Below, one piece after another: positions 25,130 to 37,040 of a stretch of DNA of 64,000 nt; positions within the stretch are counted from its first letter, which is position 1; each line of letters starts with the position of its first letter. The DNA is from Callorhinus ursinus (lineage: Eukaryota > Chordata > Mammalia > Carnivora > Otariidae), in NCBI RefSeq assembly GCF_003265705.1, contig NW_020312894.1:6914223-6978222 (forward strand), given 5' to 3'. Position numbers and translations under genes: made by a program. The notes under the pieces are model-generated. The model worked only from the letters and a program-made list of their open reading frames with translations, made no database searches and was not told where the DNA came from.

Positions 25130-25540
25130 ATCTTGTATCCATCAGGGTTCAGTGGGAAACAGTTCGCCCCAGATGGTTTAATGAAAATACTTTAATGAAT
25201 TCACCACTCATGGAGGTATGGGTGGGTGAGGTCCAATATGGGATGGTGAGACTCTGTCACCACCTGAGGACTGAAGGGAAGAGGAGGGAATGGTGTTCCT
25301 GGAGCCCAGTGAACACTGGGACCAAGGAGGAGGTGGAGGGACGTAGAGATTACTGGAGAAACAGTGCCAGCGCAGGAGGGATGCAGGGAGGGATGCCCGG
25401 GCTTCCTCTCCTTTCCTTGCTCCTATCTCCTGTCGCTCAAACCTGCCAGGAAGTGGAAGAGCAAAGGAGCCCAAGGGATGCCGTCAGCAGGGTCAGCCGG
25501 GCAGGGCTGAGAAGCATGGATAACGTGCTGGGGGCACGTG
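25130..25540. repeat. Old interspersed repeat, family uncertain
   Basis: Text such as atccatcagggttcagtggg and ttcctctcctttccttgctc, with cctgccaggaagtggaagag later, fits a common mammalian repeat I cannot name. It explains the long open frame at 24964-25653. Confidence 0.5.
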
Positions 25541-26621
25541 GAGAATCCCTGCACCCATCCCTTCTGAATGGGCCACACTGTCATCCAAGCTCTGCAGTGA
25601 CCACAGCTCTGTGCGACTCTGGCTGGAGACGGCATCCCCTGTGTGCAGCCTGATCTCAGGATAAGTATGCCCAGACCCCGCTGCATGCCCCAGAGCTGGC
25701 AGGGAGGATTGCATACACCCACGCTCAGAAGGAGCATGGAAACTTCTCCCAAGGCCAAATGGAAATGGCTTTTGGATTACCCACCATTTGGCCAGATTAT
25801 TTGCACCATTGCCTCTGTCCATTACTGGGGAGAGCCAGGAGGGGTCTGGATTGTCCTTAGTGTTCCGGGATGACCTTGTGGGGATCTGATTACAGTCTGT
25901 GTGCAGACAAAGAAGATGTTTGACTGTCATTCTTTCCCTTACTCTGGTTCAGCGAAGCCCGATCTTTGGCTGGAACCCACATTGAAGAGCCTGTCATTGC
26001 TGGTGATTTTTCTTGGAAGCAAAGGTTTCCATTAGCAAAGCTGTACAGAATCCATATTTGCCTTTGAGCTTCCAGACTTCCCATTTGGTGTTTGGGGGTC
26101 CTCTGTTGCACAGGACTCCTCCTCACCCCCACCCCACCTCCATGCCACCGTCCACAAGCCAAAGAAAAGACAGATACCAACAGAGCTGCGGCGGACCTGG
26201 TGTCAGAGCAGAGAGCAGAGGAAGGGGCAGAATCCAAGGTCAGGGGCTGTGAGAATCCTTGGGAATGAGGACATCGTTTGGGGGGAGCACCCCAGATTGG
26301 CGTGGAAGCATCTGCCTCTGCCACAGCCTCCTTTACGTCTGAATGCGCTGGCTCTGTGGACAGCCTTCCGGAGACTCAGAGCGCGGGCCCAGCTCGGGTG
26401 CTGCCGCCTTGGGCTTCCTAGGCCACTTCCTGCTGCCGGCCTCAGCAGCCACTGTGTTCCCACGGGCTCCTGGACAAAATCTGCGCACTTTGAGGCATCA
26501 CTACTAGATAGTAAAAAGAGCTTGCATTTATTTACACCTAGTTCTGGGTCAGGAACTTTTCTGGGCTTTTCACCTGTTACCGATGGCTTTAATCCTTCCA
26601 ATAGCCCAAAGATGTCGGTAC
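25541..26621. other. Intergenic, no gene recognised
   Basis: Moderately GC-rich. Overlapping open frames of 76-169 codons on both strands have no recognisable domain or splice context. Confidence 0.45.
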
Positions 26622-26775
26622 TTTATTTATTTATTTTAGAGAGAGCGCGCTCAGGGGAAGGAACAGAAGGGGAGGGGGAGGAACAGGAAGACTCGGGGCT
26701 CCATCCTAGGACCCTGAGATCAGGACCGAAACCAAAAGTCAGATGCTTGATCGACTGAGCCACCCAGCCTCCCCC
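26622..26775 (-). mobile_element. CanSINE
   Basis: Reverse copy from ctttatttatttattttaga to cgactgagccacccagcctc. It is diverged in the GA-rich part. Confidence 0.9.
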
Positions 26776-26779
26776 TTAA

Positions 26780-26920
26780 AAATGATCTCCATTTTGCAGA
26801 TGAGAAAAGAGAGGCACAAAGGGGTGAAGGAAGCCGCCTGAGGTCATGCACCTAGGAAGTGGCCGTGCTGGGGCTCAAACCAGCCTCCCCCGCCTAAGCT
26901 GCATTTGTACCACGGGCTGA
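26780..26920 (-). repeat. MIR remnant
   Basis: Antisense MIR core: ctccattttgcagatgagaa, then aggtcatgcacctaggaagt and ggggctcaaaccagcct. Confidence 0.7.
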
Positions 26921-27246
26921 TACTGCTGCCCCAAGGCCGGTTTTCCCAGGGTTCTTGCTGCTGCCTACACATTTCTAAGTGTTAGAATTTTTTCTTGCAG
27001 TCCAGAGAAATACTGAGAACGTTGAGAAACACAGAGAAATACCGGGGCATTAGCATTCAGGTGGCTTTTGCTTTCCAGGACGACTTGGAGAACAGACAAC
27101 AGATAATTCTGGATGTACTTTTTAAAGTTCTGTTTTACTCCCCTGGAATGGGTTAGAACGGAGGTTGGCCATTTTTTCAGACCCGAGAGTTCAACTGCAC
27201 TAAAATCCAGAAAACGTGGTCAACAAAGATGCAGGATGAGAATGCC

Positions 27247-27364
27247 TTTTTTTTTTTTTTAAGTTTGTTTATTTAGGTAATCTCTACACCAAACCTGGGG
27301 CTTGAACTCACAACCCCGAGATCAAGAGTCACATGCTCTTCAGACTCAGACATCCAGGTGCCCC
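27247..27364 (-). mobile_element. Old-type CanSINE with target-site duplication
   Basis: Reverse copy of the older form (taatctctacaccaaacctg), ending tccaggtgcccc. The flanks repeat gagaatgcct. Confidence 0.88.
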
Positions 27365-29750
27365 GAGAATGCCTATTTTTAACAAAAAAGTATATAACTT
27401 TACATTAATGATATTGATATGGTGGTTAATAGGGAAATAAATATGGAACTTAGCAACTCTGTTCAATGAAATTGAATTGGTAGGCCTTCTGCCACTTGCT
27501 CTTTTCAAATTTTCATGATAGCTTCCTTACCTTGTCTGTCATAACCCCAAAGACAGAGACTGTGGGTAACAAATGAGCAAGTCTTGTTAACAAGAAGGAA
27601 GCCACACTTAGGGCAAGAAGGGGTCACTCAATCCTTGGGGTTTGCATCTCAGGCCATCCACGCCAGATGCAGGGTGAGCGGAAATGACAGACTGAACAGT
27701 GGGGCTGTCATGGAGGTCCCGAGATTTGCCAAATCAGGGAGGGGCAGTAGGTGTTTTGGTGTGAGGTCAAGTCCAGAATGTGCGTGTGGGCTGGGATTGG
27801 AGTCAAGTACATGGAGTGATCATGGGGACCAGAGAGTGGGAATTCTTCCTTCCCTCCCCTCCCCTGTTGGGGCTCAGCCTCCTATAGTGTCATTCCTGGG
27901 GAGAATCCATACCAAGAGGTCTACCCTGCAGAAGATAAGGGTGACAGGTGTGTGAGGCATGCTCGGCAGTGGCGGACAGCAGGGGACTGGCCAGGAACGC
28001 GGATGAGGAGGAGGCATATGGAATGACCCCCCATCTGGGCAGCAGACTCCTGGGCTTTGAAGGTGTTAGCCAGGCCCCAGGTCGGGGTCCCTGATCCTGG
28101 AGGAAGTGGATTCTGAGCTTTGTTCCCCAACACCTTCCTTTCCCACGGGACTTCCCCTCCCCCTCTGCCTGTGAGGCCAAGCCTTCTCTCTGTGCTTCTC
28201 CTTCAGTCCTCCCTCCCTTTTCGCAGACAGAAGGAAATGTACTGGCTCCTGCCCTGGCTAGTTCAGGGGTACCGCTGGCTTCGGGTGCAGGTCAACCTGT
28301 GTGGGGAGGGTCCACATTCCCTCAGCCCCACCAGGCAGGGCCTGTGAGTTGGCTTCCTTCTTGAGGTACCAAGGCAGGAAGGTGATGACAGAGATGCCAG
28401 CCTGCATGTTTTCGGGTTTGAATTTGTCGGGAAAGACTGAGGTTCTTGCTGTGTTTTAGAACTGAATTTACTTTGTTTTGATGGGGCCTGATTTTGTCAT
28501 GTGCCCACCCAGAGCCCAACAGTAGCACCCGGGGGAACGTGATGCTCCAGTTGGTTAGTGCTGAGTGAAAGGGAGAACCAACTCCACCCCAACCACGTGG
28601 GCTGATGGTCGTGATGAGCAGAAATTGGGGTTATTGCTGGGAGAAGGGTGATGATGGATGCTAGAGAGGCAAGCCGCCAAATGTCCGCTATCCCCCCAGT
28701 TCCTCCTGCCTCCAAGTCCCCCATAACTACTCCTTCAAATCAACCTCTGTTCCCTAGGACTGAACCCTGGCTTGACCACTTGGCCAGTGCCCTTGGGGCC
28801 TTCCTTAACTCCTTTGAAGAAGAATCTGTCAGATGGTCTATTTACTATAAAAATGCACAGCGGATATTGAAGAATTCATGCCAAAAGCTTTTCCATAACA
28901 GAGAGGAAATATATCTTAAATTGACAAAAATCTATCTTTTGGGGTCTGATTCCTGAGAACGGAAGCTTTGAAAGTTTCACAGTTGTGTTCAGAGGAACCC
29001 ACGAAGACATTTTAGCAGGTCCTAGCCTTCCTGCTTAAAGATCTCAGCAGGGATACTGCTGGAACTTGAAGCTTCGTTGTTCCTCATCGTTGGACTTCAA
29101 GGTCTCACTCTTAAAAGTCTGGGTTAAGGCCAAGTGTCATGCTTTGGCAGACTTTCAGCTTTATTTGATTTCACTTTCCATCATGTGAAGGCTTATTCAA
29201 GTAGATTCCACCGAGACTGATCGGGGAACTTCTCTGCCCGCCATGAGGGTGGAATGGGAGTGCTCCCGTGGACATGTGGATGCATTCCTCAGACAGACGG
29301 TGAGCCCTTCAGAGTAGGGACCATGGATTATGCACCGTGGTATCTTCAGCACCTAATGCAATGTGGAGCACTGTCCTTAAAACACTTTTTCTAGAACACG
29401 TGCAAATTCATGATTTGACCAGAGCCAGTCTGGCCTTCTTTGTTCTTCGTAGATCATCACATGCATCACTGTGTTTTATAACTTAATTTTCATGCCCTCT
29501 CCTTGTCTGGGTCTTGAACTCATATAAGACGTTGATCCTATGTTACTTGCTTTTCTATGCCTTCTTTGAAAAAATCTTCTCATTTGTTTCTAACTGCAAC
29601 AGCAATACATGTTCATTTGGAAAAGCCCAGTGAAGAGAAAAAAGAAACTCAAGTAATTCTAAAACTTTTCATGTAACCTTCCATTTTTCTATAAATATGT
29701 ATATATATTTTTACAAAAGAGGATCATTCTATATGTGTATTTACCTTTCC
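27365..29750. other. Intergenic, no gene recognised
   Basis: A plus-oriented L2-like end lies at about 29290-29400 (gtgagcccttcagagtaggg, cttcagcacctaatgcaatg), and LINE-like text lies near 29540-29700. Open frames up to 123 codons have no recognisable domains. Confidence 0.45.
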
Positions 29751-29948
29751 TTTTTTTTTTTTAAAAAAAGAATTTATTTATTTATTAGAGAGAGAGTGAG
29801 AGCACAAGCTGGGGGGAGAGGTAAAGGGGGAGGGACAAGCAGACTCCCCACTGAGCAGGGAGACCTACTGGGGCCCAATCCCAAGACCTTGAGATCATGA
29901 CCTGAGCCGAAGGCAGATGCTTAACCGACAGAGCCACCCAGGTGCCCG
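29751..29948 (-). mobile_element. CanSINE with target-site duplication
   Basis: Reverse copy ending cagagccacccaggtgcccg. It is flanked by tttacctttc on both sides and inserted in an old LINE-like fragment that continues after it. Confidence 0.93.
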
Positions 29949-30310
29949 TTTACCTTTCTTTTTTATTTTCTTTTTTAATGAACAATATGATGTAAACATT
30001 TCTGTGTCATTCTATGGTTTTCATGACCGCATTGGGTTCAACTTTATGCTTCAATTTTTTTTCTCAAACAGTATAATGAGCATGTTTAGGGATAAATCTT
30101 CGTGCAAATATATGGGTCGCTTCTTGGGGTAAATCCTCAGAAGTAAAATTGGTGGATCATAAAATATGGATATTTTTGAGGCTTTTTGGGAGCCATTGCT
30201 ACCAAATTACTCTTTGCTGCCAATAGTAATTTCTTAATTCTGGTCCTGATGCCAGTCCTGCAGCACCATTGAACAGTTTCTAAAGAGTTCCTGGCTGCCC
30301 AGTGGGCATA
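29949..30310 (-). repeat. Old L1-like 3' remnant
   Basis: Text such as gtataatgagcatgtttagg and agtaaaattggtggatcata resembles antisense 3' parts of old L1s. Confidence 0.5.
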
Positions 30311-33084
30311 TGTTGCCAAGAGCTGACCTTTGTAGATGAGACTTCCTCCCACAGCGTTGCTTTGTTCCTTACAGATGAACTGGTCTTTAGGGTTCCATGT
30401 CTCCCATGGCTTCTTGTTGAAATGTGTCTTTTAAAATTGATGGCAAATGCAATCTCCAATTTGAGATGATGGTTATTCAAGAAGGCCGTGCTGTGCTGTC
30501 TGTTGCTCGATTACTCAGCTTTCATTCTTATAGATTTCCCATGGAACAAATCTAGTTGATTTCTCCGCCAAGGCGGGGGAGCCTGTATGTAAGGGCCCCC
30601 TTACCTGAGACTAAGACCTTGTCTCTAGAGAGCAACTTTAGTGAGGGCTTTGCCCCGTGCAACTATTCCAACCACAGGGATTATTTTGCCTGGATAATGC
30701 CCTGGTCTCCAGGGATGGCCATGGCGATTTTCCTAGGAAGTGAATTGAGGTGTTCAACAGGGCAGTTTTTAAAGACTGTGGAGTGACTGTTATCTGTGGC
30801 CTTTTCAGATGCCAACAGCAATTGGCCAGAGTCGGGGATGCTGGCTAGAATGTCCCTGGGCTGTCCATGTGCAGGTCACAGATGTTCTGGCCAATGGGAA
30901 ACAAGAGCTAATTTGCTCTCAGGGCCCTAATTGGCTGATGGGACAATCCCATGCCTACTATTTTGAGGCTGCATTTCTAGCCCCAGCTTGGCAGGCTTGC
31001 TTGAGACATCTGGCAACAATGATCAGAATGCCTTTTCTTCTCTTTCTTTCTTTTTTTTCAAGGAGGCTCACAATCAATTCATCTGTGGACTCACAAGGAA
31101 AGGCTCATTTAGTAGAGCCAACATGTTTCAAAGAAAAGTATATTTTCATTAACTAGCCTCAAAGCAGTAATTATATGTTCAGAGAACACAGTAAAAATTT
31201 ATTTCTAAATATTTGGCAGTGAAAAGTTGAAGGCGGTGTGTGCGTATGTGTGTGTGAGCGTGTGTGTCCAACATGTTGCATGTGTTTTAAATAAATCAGC
31301 ATCTTCCCCTCAAAAAGGAAGGAGGAAATGCAATTATAGACTTAATTTTTAGCAACAGGATGTGTTTCTAAATGCTGCTAATATATCAAAAGGAAGATGT
31401 ATGAAGGTTTTAAAATTGTTATCAAAACAATTGTGAAACAAATGAGATCTCTTAAAAAAAATTTTTTTTTTTTTTTAAGGGATGGTGGTGTCTGAACAGT
31501 GAAAAGCAAATTTCAACCGAGGATCAAAAGCAACAGTGGTGTCTTTGCATGAGATGCCGCTGAACTCTGATGCTCCCCCCCCATCTGATTCACAGTTTAT
31601 AATCACAGTTATCACAGAGCCATTAAAAGCCTATTAACTTGAATTCCCACAATTCCTTGAGGGCAAGGGCAAAGAAAGAGCAAAATAACTTTGAATGTAA
31701 ATGTAACACAACGTTCGAAAGAGGAGAATCTCTTTTAATTATGCCAGTGAAGGAAGATGTCTTATGGATGCATCCACCCTAGCAGATGGCTGATGAAAGA
31801 ATACACCACGAAGTCTTAGGACGCTCGGGATGTTATGAAAATGATTTCTCTGTGAAGAGACTGGGACAGCATCTGCCTGTTCCAGACCCCTCTCTGAGAG
31901 GAGGAAGAGTGGATGGCTTGTTAAAATGTGTTGACTGCTGGGTAGGCTGGCTGGACGAACACTGTGCAGGGGCCGATCGAATCAGCCTGAAAAGAATCTG
32001 CAGACTCGTTTTGCAGAAGCAAAAACCCAACAAATATTCAAGCCATTGTCATAGGAGAAATTTGATTTTGTCTTTTTCCGCCCTTCAGTGCCTTCGCTGA
32101 CATTTCCCCTAACAATGTTATTATGCACTGTACAGTAAGACAGTGCCATCAGTAAGCTGTCTTGAGACCTCAGATAAAATGCAGAGTTCTTATCTCACCA
32201 CAGAACAATTACAGATGTCCTACGGCAGCGAGCGGTGTGCATACCAATGATGGAGTCTGTCCCCAAATCTCTGGGGCCACCCCGGCGAGGTGCGTGCCGG
32301 CTCTACGGGGTCCACACTCGTGCACCCCTGGCAGGCTGGACTCAAACCTCACCTCGCCTTGTGAAGGAGTGCTGGAATCGCCGGAGGAGGGAAGGCGCTT
32401 TCTCTCTGGCTCTGACTCTGAAACAACCAATTCCAATCAATCCACCCTCACCTAGAATGAGTTTTTCCTGCATGAATTACCCACATTCACTGCCCAGCTT
32501 GATCTCGTTCCCGCAATGCATAAAGCAAATGGCTCAGTCCAGAGGGAGTGGGTTATTGACTAAGTGCTTAATTAGGCGCACAACCCTGATGTGGTCATTC
32601 TCCTACAGGCAGGACGACTGGACCGTGGCACGGCAGAACCATGAATCTGGTTTATTCTCATTTGCCTGAGCCACAGTTGAATCAATGGGGCAGCAATCTA
32701 AATTAAACATTAAGACAACCACACTGCAGTATGTTTATGTAACTGTGCAAAGAAACAGCATGTGTCTCAGGGTCCTCCGGGGGAAAACACTATTTACTTC
32801 CTTCCTTCCATATCAAGCGCACTGAAGGTTTGTATGGTACAGTCTAGAAAGGGTTTGGGCACCTGAGGGGAAAACCTTATAGTTAAATGTAAACTCTTTT
32901 AGCCTCCTGTTTGGCTTCTGAATCTTTCAAAGTCTAGCAGGGCAGTGGTCATTGTCCAAGGATTAGGCTGCAGCATTTACCTGCAGGTGCAAGATCAAAT
33001 GTGCCCATGGGGCTTTCCAAATCCATGGCCCAGATGGGTCTTAGGCCCAGATGCCTCCTGATTCTCCATGGTGGCACTTACCAA

Positions 33085-33245
33085 TTTTTATGTGCACTTG
33101 AATCACCTGAAATGTGCACCTGAAATCACAATTTCACAAATGTGAAATTGCACATTCTAGTTCAGTAGGTCTAGGCAGGGGCCTGAGAATCTGCATTTCT
33201 CATCAACTCCAACGTGATGCCTGGGGCTGCTGGTCTAAGGACCAT
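33085..33245. repeat. MER5-like remnant with internal palindrome
   Basis: Contains gaatcacctga, gttcagtaggtctaggcagg and cctgagaatctgcatttctc, typical MER5 phrases. A nested palindrome (33111-33156) is present that the family does not normally carry. Confidence 0.65.
33111..33156. repeat. Nested palindrome
   Basis: Inner arms caatttcaca (33129-33138) and tgtgaaattg (33141-33150) are perfect with a 2-nt loop. Outer arms aatgtgca (33111-33118) and tgcacatt (33149-33156) are also perfect. Confidence 0.95.
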
Positions 33246-36200
33246 ACTTGGAACGGGGAGACCCCGATGGGCGGGTTCCTTACCTCACAGTCAACTCACA
33301 CATCGGAGAGGAGGAGGAGAAAACGAGACAGCTGATGTTTTGGTGACAAGATAAATTGGAAGCCAGAGGCGAAGCAGAAGGATCCGAGGAACAAGCCAGT
33401 CCCCCCTCAGGTGAAGGGGTGTATCGACACGGGCTTCAGTCCCATGTCCTGTCTGGTTCCTCCATCAGGGGGTCATTTACTGAGCGAATGAACAGGTGCC
33501 ACGTGTGCCGAAGGCGACACGGCAAGGCTTCATGCTATATAGATTTCCTGTTGGCCTTTGCAAGGCACCCCCTTTGGGCGGAAATGTCCCAGAATGTGGA
33601 GAAAGAGCAGGAGCAAGAAAGGACAAATTGGTGGTCATCCACACCATTAACTGAGTTGATGAACCTCGGGTCCCCATCAAGCTGGGGAAAGGAGGGCCTA
33701 AGGCCGGAACCTAGCCCAAGTCTATCTTTTATGACTTTTCTCTTCTTACTATCTTTGTAACAAGGCTCTTTTATTAGCTCGCAATTTCCTGCCAAGTTGA
33801 TGAAATCTCCATTATGTTTTATAGTACAAAATAAGAGGATAAAGGAAATTTTAAAAGGCCCACAGATCTCTTCTTTGTTTGGGGACCCTGCCTCTGCTGC
33901 TTCCCCCGCCGGCTGGGGTAGAGACAAACTTTCCGTCGTGTTCCGAGACACGGCTCATTTTTTCTTCAGCTGAAAAATAGATATTTATTTTGCCATTTCA
34001 CTCCACGATCCTGGAGGCTGGCATTTTCCATTTTAGTGCTCTCCGTTTTGAACCACACTTGTAATCACTGCTGTCTTTTATTCTGTGTTTTTGGAGGGCT
34101 CTCCCATTCGGACTGTGCGAGAACAAGAGCAGCGGTCTTTCCAGGGGGTGCAACCAAAGCACCGCGTCTTCACCGTCAACCTCTGCAAACACGTGCGCGC
34201 GCAAGTGGAAACAGGCATAAAATTCCCAACGAGTGGAGAAACGGGCACCGAACTCAGTGTTTCTGCTTGTCTTTTTCAGCATTTGGAGAAAGAATAAGCT
34301 CAACACATCTGCTGCATCTCGGGCGCGTCTTATTTCTAAGGTGCTTTTCTTTAAAAGAGCCAAAGGGCTCAAGAGGCTTTTTTGGTTGTTGCCGCCTGGT
34401 CCATGGGTCTCTGCCTCCTGCCGACATTGGCTGTCGGGTCAAGGTCATGGAGGGCAGGTGCTCATGGACTGCCTGGACGCCTGGACACCCCGAGTGGCCT
34501 GCCTGCTTCTCCTGCCTCCAACCTCTGCTCCGACCGGCGCTGTCTCACGGGCATCGAGGCCACACTGGCTTCCCTGTGGTCTCTGGAGTGAGCCAGGCTG
34601 CGCCCACAGCCAGGGCGTCCAGCTGCCCCTCTTCCCTGGCCCGTGGCCCATGTTTACCCCTTCACGTCTTCCTCACCGCCCTGGTGGCCTTTCAGATTTG
34701 TTCAGGTCCCTCTGTCACACGGTCCCGGGGCAGTCCGTGCCTCTCTCGGTTATGACCAATTGTGTGGCAATGTCTCTGTCTAGAGGAGGGTCGGCTGCAT
34801 GAGGACAGCGGCAGGATTTACTGTGTCCTTCACCGTCTCCAGCACAATCTGCCAGATGGGAGCCCTTCTCTGAGGGACCAACTCTCCAAATTATCCATTA
34901 CCCAAAATCTTCTCTGGAAACCGTTTGAAAGGTTTATGGCAATTCACGTTTCAGCAAGCTTATCAAAAGTTCAGTCATTACAATGACAATGTCCCACGTA
35001 ATTTGAATTTGGGGTATCAGGCCCGTTGGCAGAGACAAGGGTTTTTGTAAATGTTACAGTGAGTTCACGTCTGCCTTTCAATTCAATAAACTTCCCGGTT
35101 GGTTCAGTTATCCTTGTCTTTCAATGAGTCTTACTCGTCTGGATCCACTGAATTGTTTTCTTGAGCGGAAGGGAGAGATGCAGTTAATTTTCTAGATAGT
35201 TTGCAACATAGGGTGCAACAAAAAATGTGCTTCCATTACAGATGCAAGAGTGCTTTCCAGGATGTCATGCAAACGTGTTGTGTGTCCATTAACATTTCCA
35301 TTAGTACCATACAAATCACGAATCATAATAAAAAAGTGCAGTCAAGTCACCTTGATTCGGTTGTTATTTGCAAAAAGGACCCAGATAGTATACCCTGTGG
35401 GGTGAAACAAAAATATGTTTTATAATTCAGATGTCTGAGAATTTGTCGGTGCTCAACATTTTGCACGCAGATGGAAGTGAAGTTGTCCAGGGTTTGTGGA
35501 CATCAACATAAAGATGAAACATTCATTTGGCGGAATGACAACCGGAAGCTCACGTGTGTCCTCAGGTCTGAGCGTTTGTGGGGGCGTCATGGGTGGGCAC
35601 CGACAGACACAGGTGTGAAAGCATGCCTGCAGGGTACCCACAATTCCACCACTTTCTCTCCCGCAAAAGATAGCATGTCATTAATTAAACAAGGACTGGC
35701 ATACTACACGGGCTTGTGGGGCATGGAAGAGAGAGATACATCTACCTTTCACAAACTCCTTAACAGTTCAGATGTGCAAGATCTAAAAGTCAAAGTACAC
35801 AACAACTGTTAAGTCAAAAAAAAAACAAAAAACAAAACATTGGGCAAACAATTTGCTATAAATGTAGATAGTTCACTGAAAATAGTTTTCGGTTAATCAA
35901 TAATTTGTGGGTACTGATCCTTGGATGAATTGGCAAATTTGTGATTTCCTATTTATAAAGACTGATTTTGGTGATTGCCTTGGTGCGATTTGAAAACAAG
36001 ACCGGCATATAGGGGATGTCCGGTAAATCTTTGTAGACAGTGATTAAACAGTGCCACATGCTCGGAATGCAGGGGCCCAGCACAGGCAGAGCACAGGTCA
36101 GGATGGAACGTGGACCTCCGCTGACCTCAGCCCCAGGGACCTGGGCACCCTGAGCGCTCCAGGATTTGTGTGCAAACTGGGGAGTGTCGCAAATAATAAT

Positions 36201-36889
36201 ACTAACACCGACAAGGAGGAGCCCTCCCCCAAGCCCTGACTGAGAAATCCTAGCCGAAGAAAAATGGAATTTTATTTTTCCTGGTGGGGCATTCTTTATT
36301 CAGTTTTGATTTCCTTGGACAAATTTGTTAGAATTTGAAGCAATCATTCAAAGGGGAAAAAAATGAAACACTCCTTAACCAGAGATCACAGTCCTTGTTT
36401 AACAGAGCGGATGACGAAGGCAGAGGAAATGCAAAATATATTTAAAAATGGGATTTCAGTTTTAAAAAATTTTCTGCTCCATTGGTGGAGACAAAGTGAA
36501 TGCACGTGAGACACTGTGTTGGAAATGGTCCTGGTTCTAGGCTTTTAAACCCGAAGTCTTTGGCTTCCTCCGTCCTTCTCGCTTTCCCTTCAGTTTCGGG
36601 GTGTGGGAGGAGCACATTCTGCACTAGTGTCCCCCCTTTTCTGCTATCATGTGTGCAGTGCTGCCTGGCTTCGCTTCCGCTGCCTAGGGCCGTAGGCAGC
36701 CTGTGATGTCAATCGTTCGGCCTTGACCTCCAGAGGTCACCGGAGAGAGGGATTGTGGCCAAGAGGTAGGCATTTAGAAGGGCCTTGTTTTATGCAAATT
36801 AAAGAAAGGGAATTAAAGCAATCCTCCTCAAAGTCACTGTTCCCTACGTAATTCAGTGGAGTCAGGAAAGAGCAGCAGAGTGACCACAT

Positions 36890-37040
36890 GCTGACATTGA
36901 ACTTGGCCTCAGGTCATTTGGGGTCTAGTTCGGGCTCTGCCTCATATTAGCTGTGTGACTGCAGGGAGTCCCTCCACTTGTGTGAGACTCAGTCTCCTCT
37001 TCTGTAAGTGAAGGTCATTGCTAATGCCTGCGTGGGCCCC
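36890..37040 (+). repeat. MIR remnant
   Basis: Plus-oriented MIR text: tagctgtgtgactgcaggga, then gactcagtctcctcttctgt. Confidence 0.75.

Larger units (their letters stand above)
30311..36880. other. Repeat-poor intergenic block
   Basis: Apart from a MER5-like remnant at 33085-33245, little repeat text is visible and there is no CanSINE. A GC-rich sub-block at about 34090-34760 is open in several frames on both strands (up to 239 codons) but shows no domain. No gene is called. Confidence 0.5.

Noticed and set aside
24964..25653. 229-codon open frame.
   Set aside because: Most of it lies in an old interspersed repeat (25130-25540), and no domain or exon structure is visible.
34036..34755. 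239-codon open frame.
   Set aside because: GC-rich DNA with rival frames on both strands and no recognisable domain. Kept only as a low-interest note.
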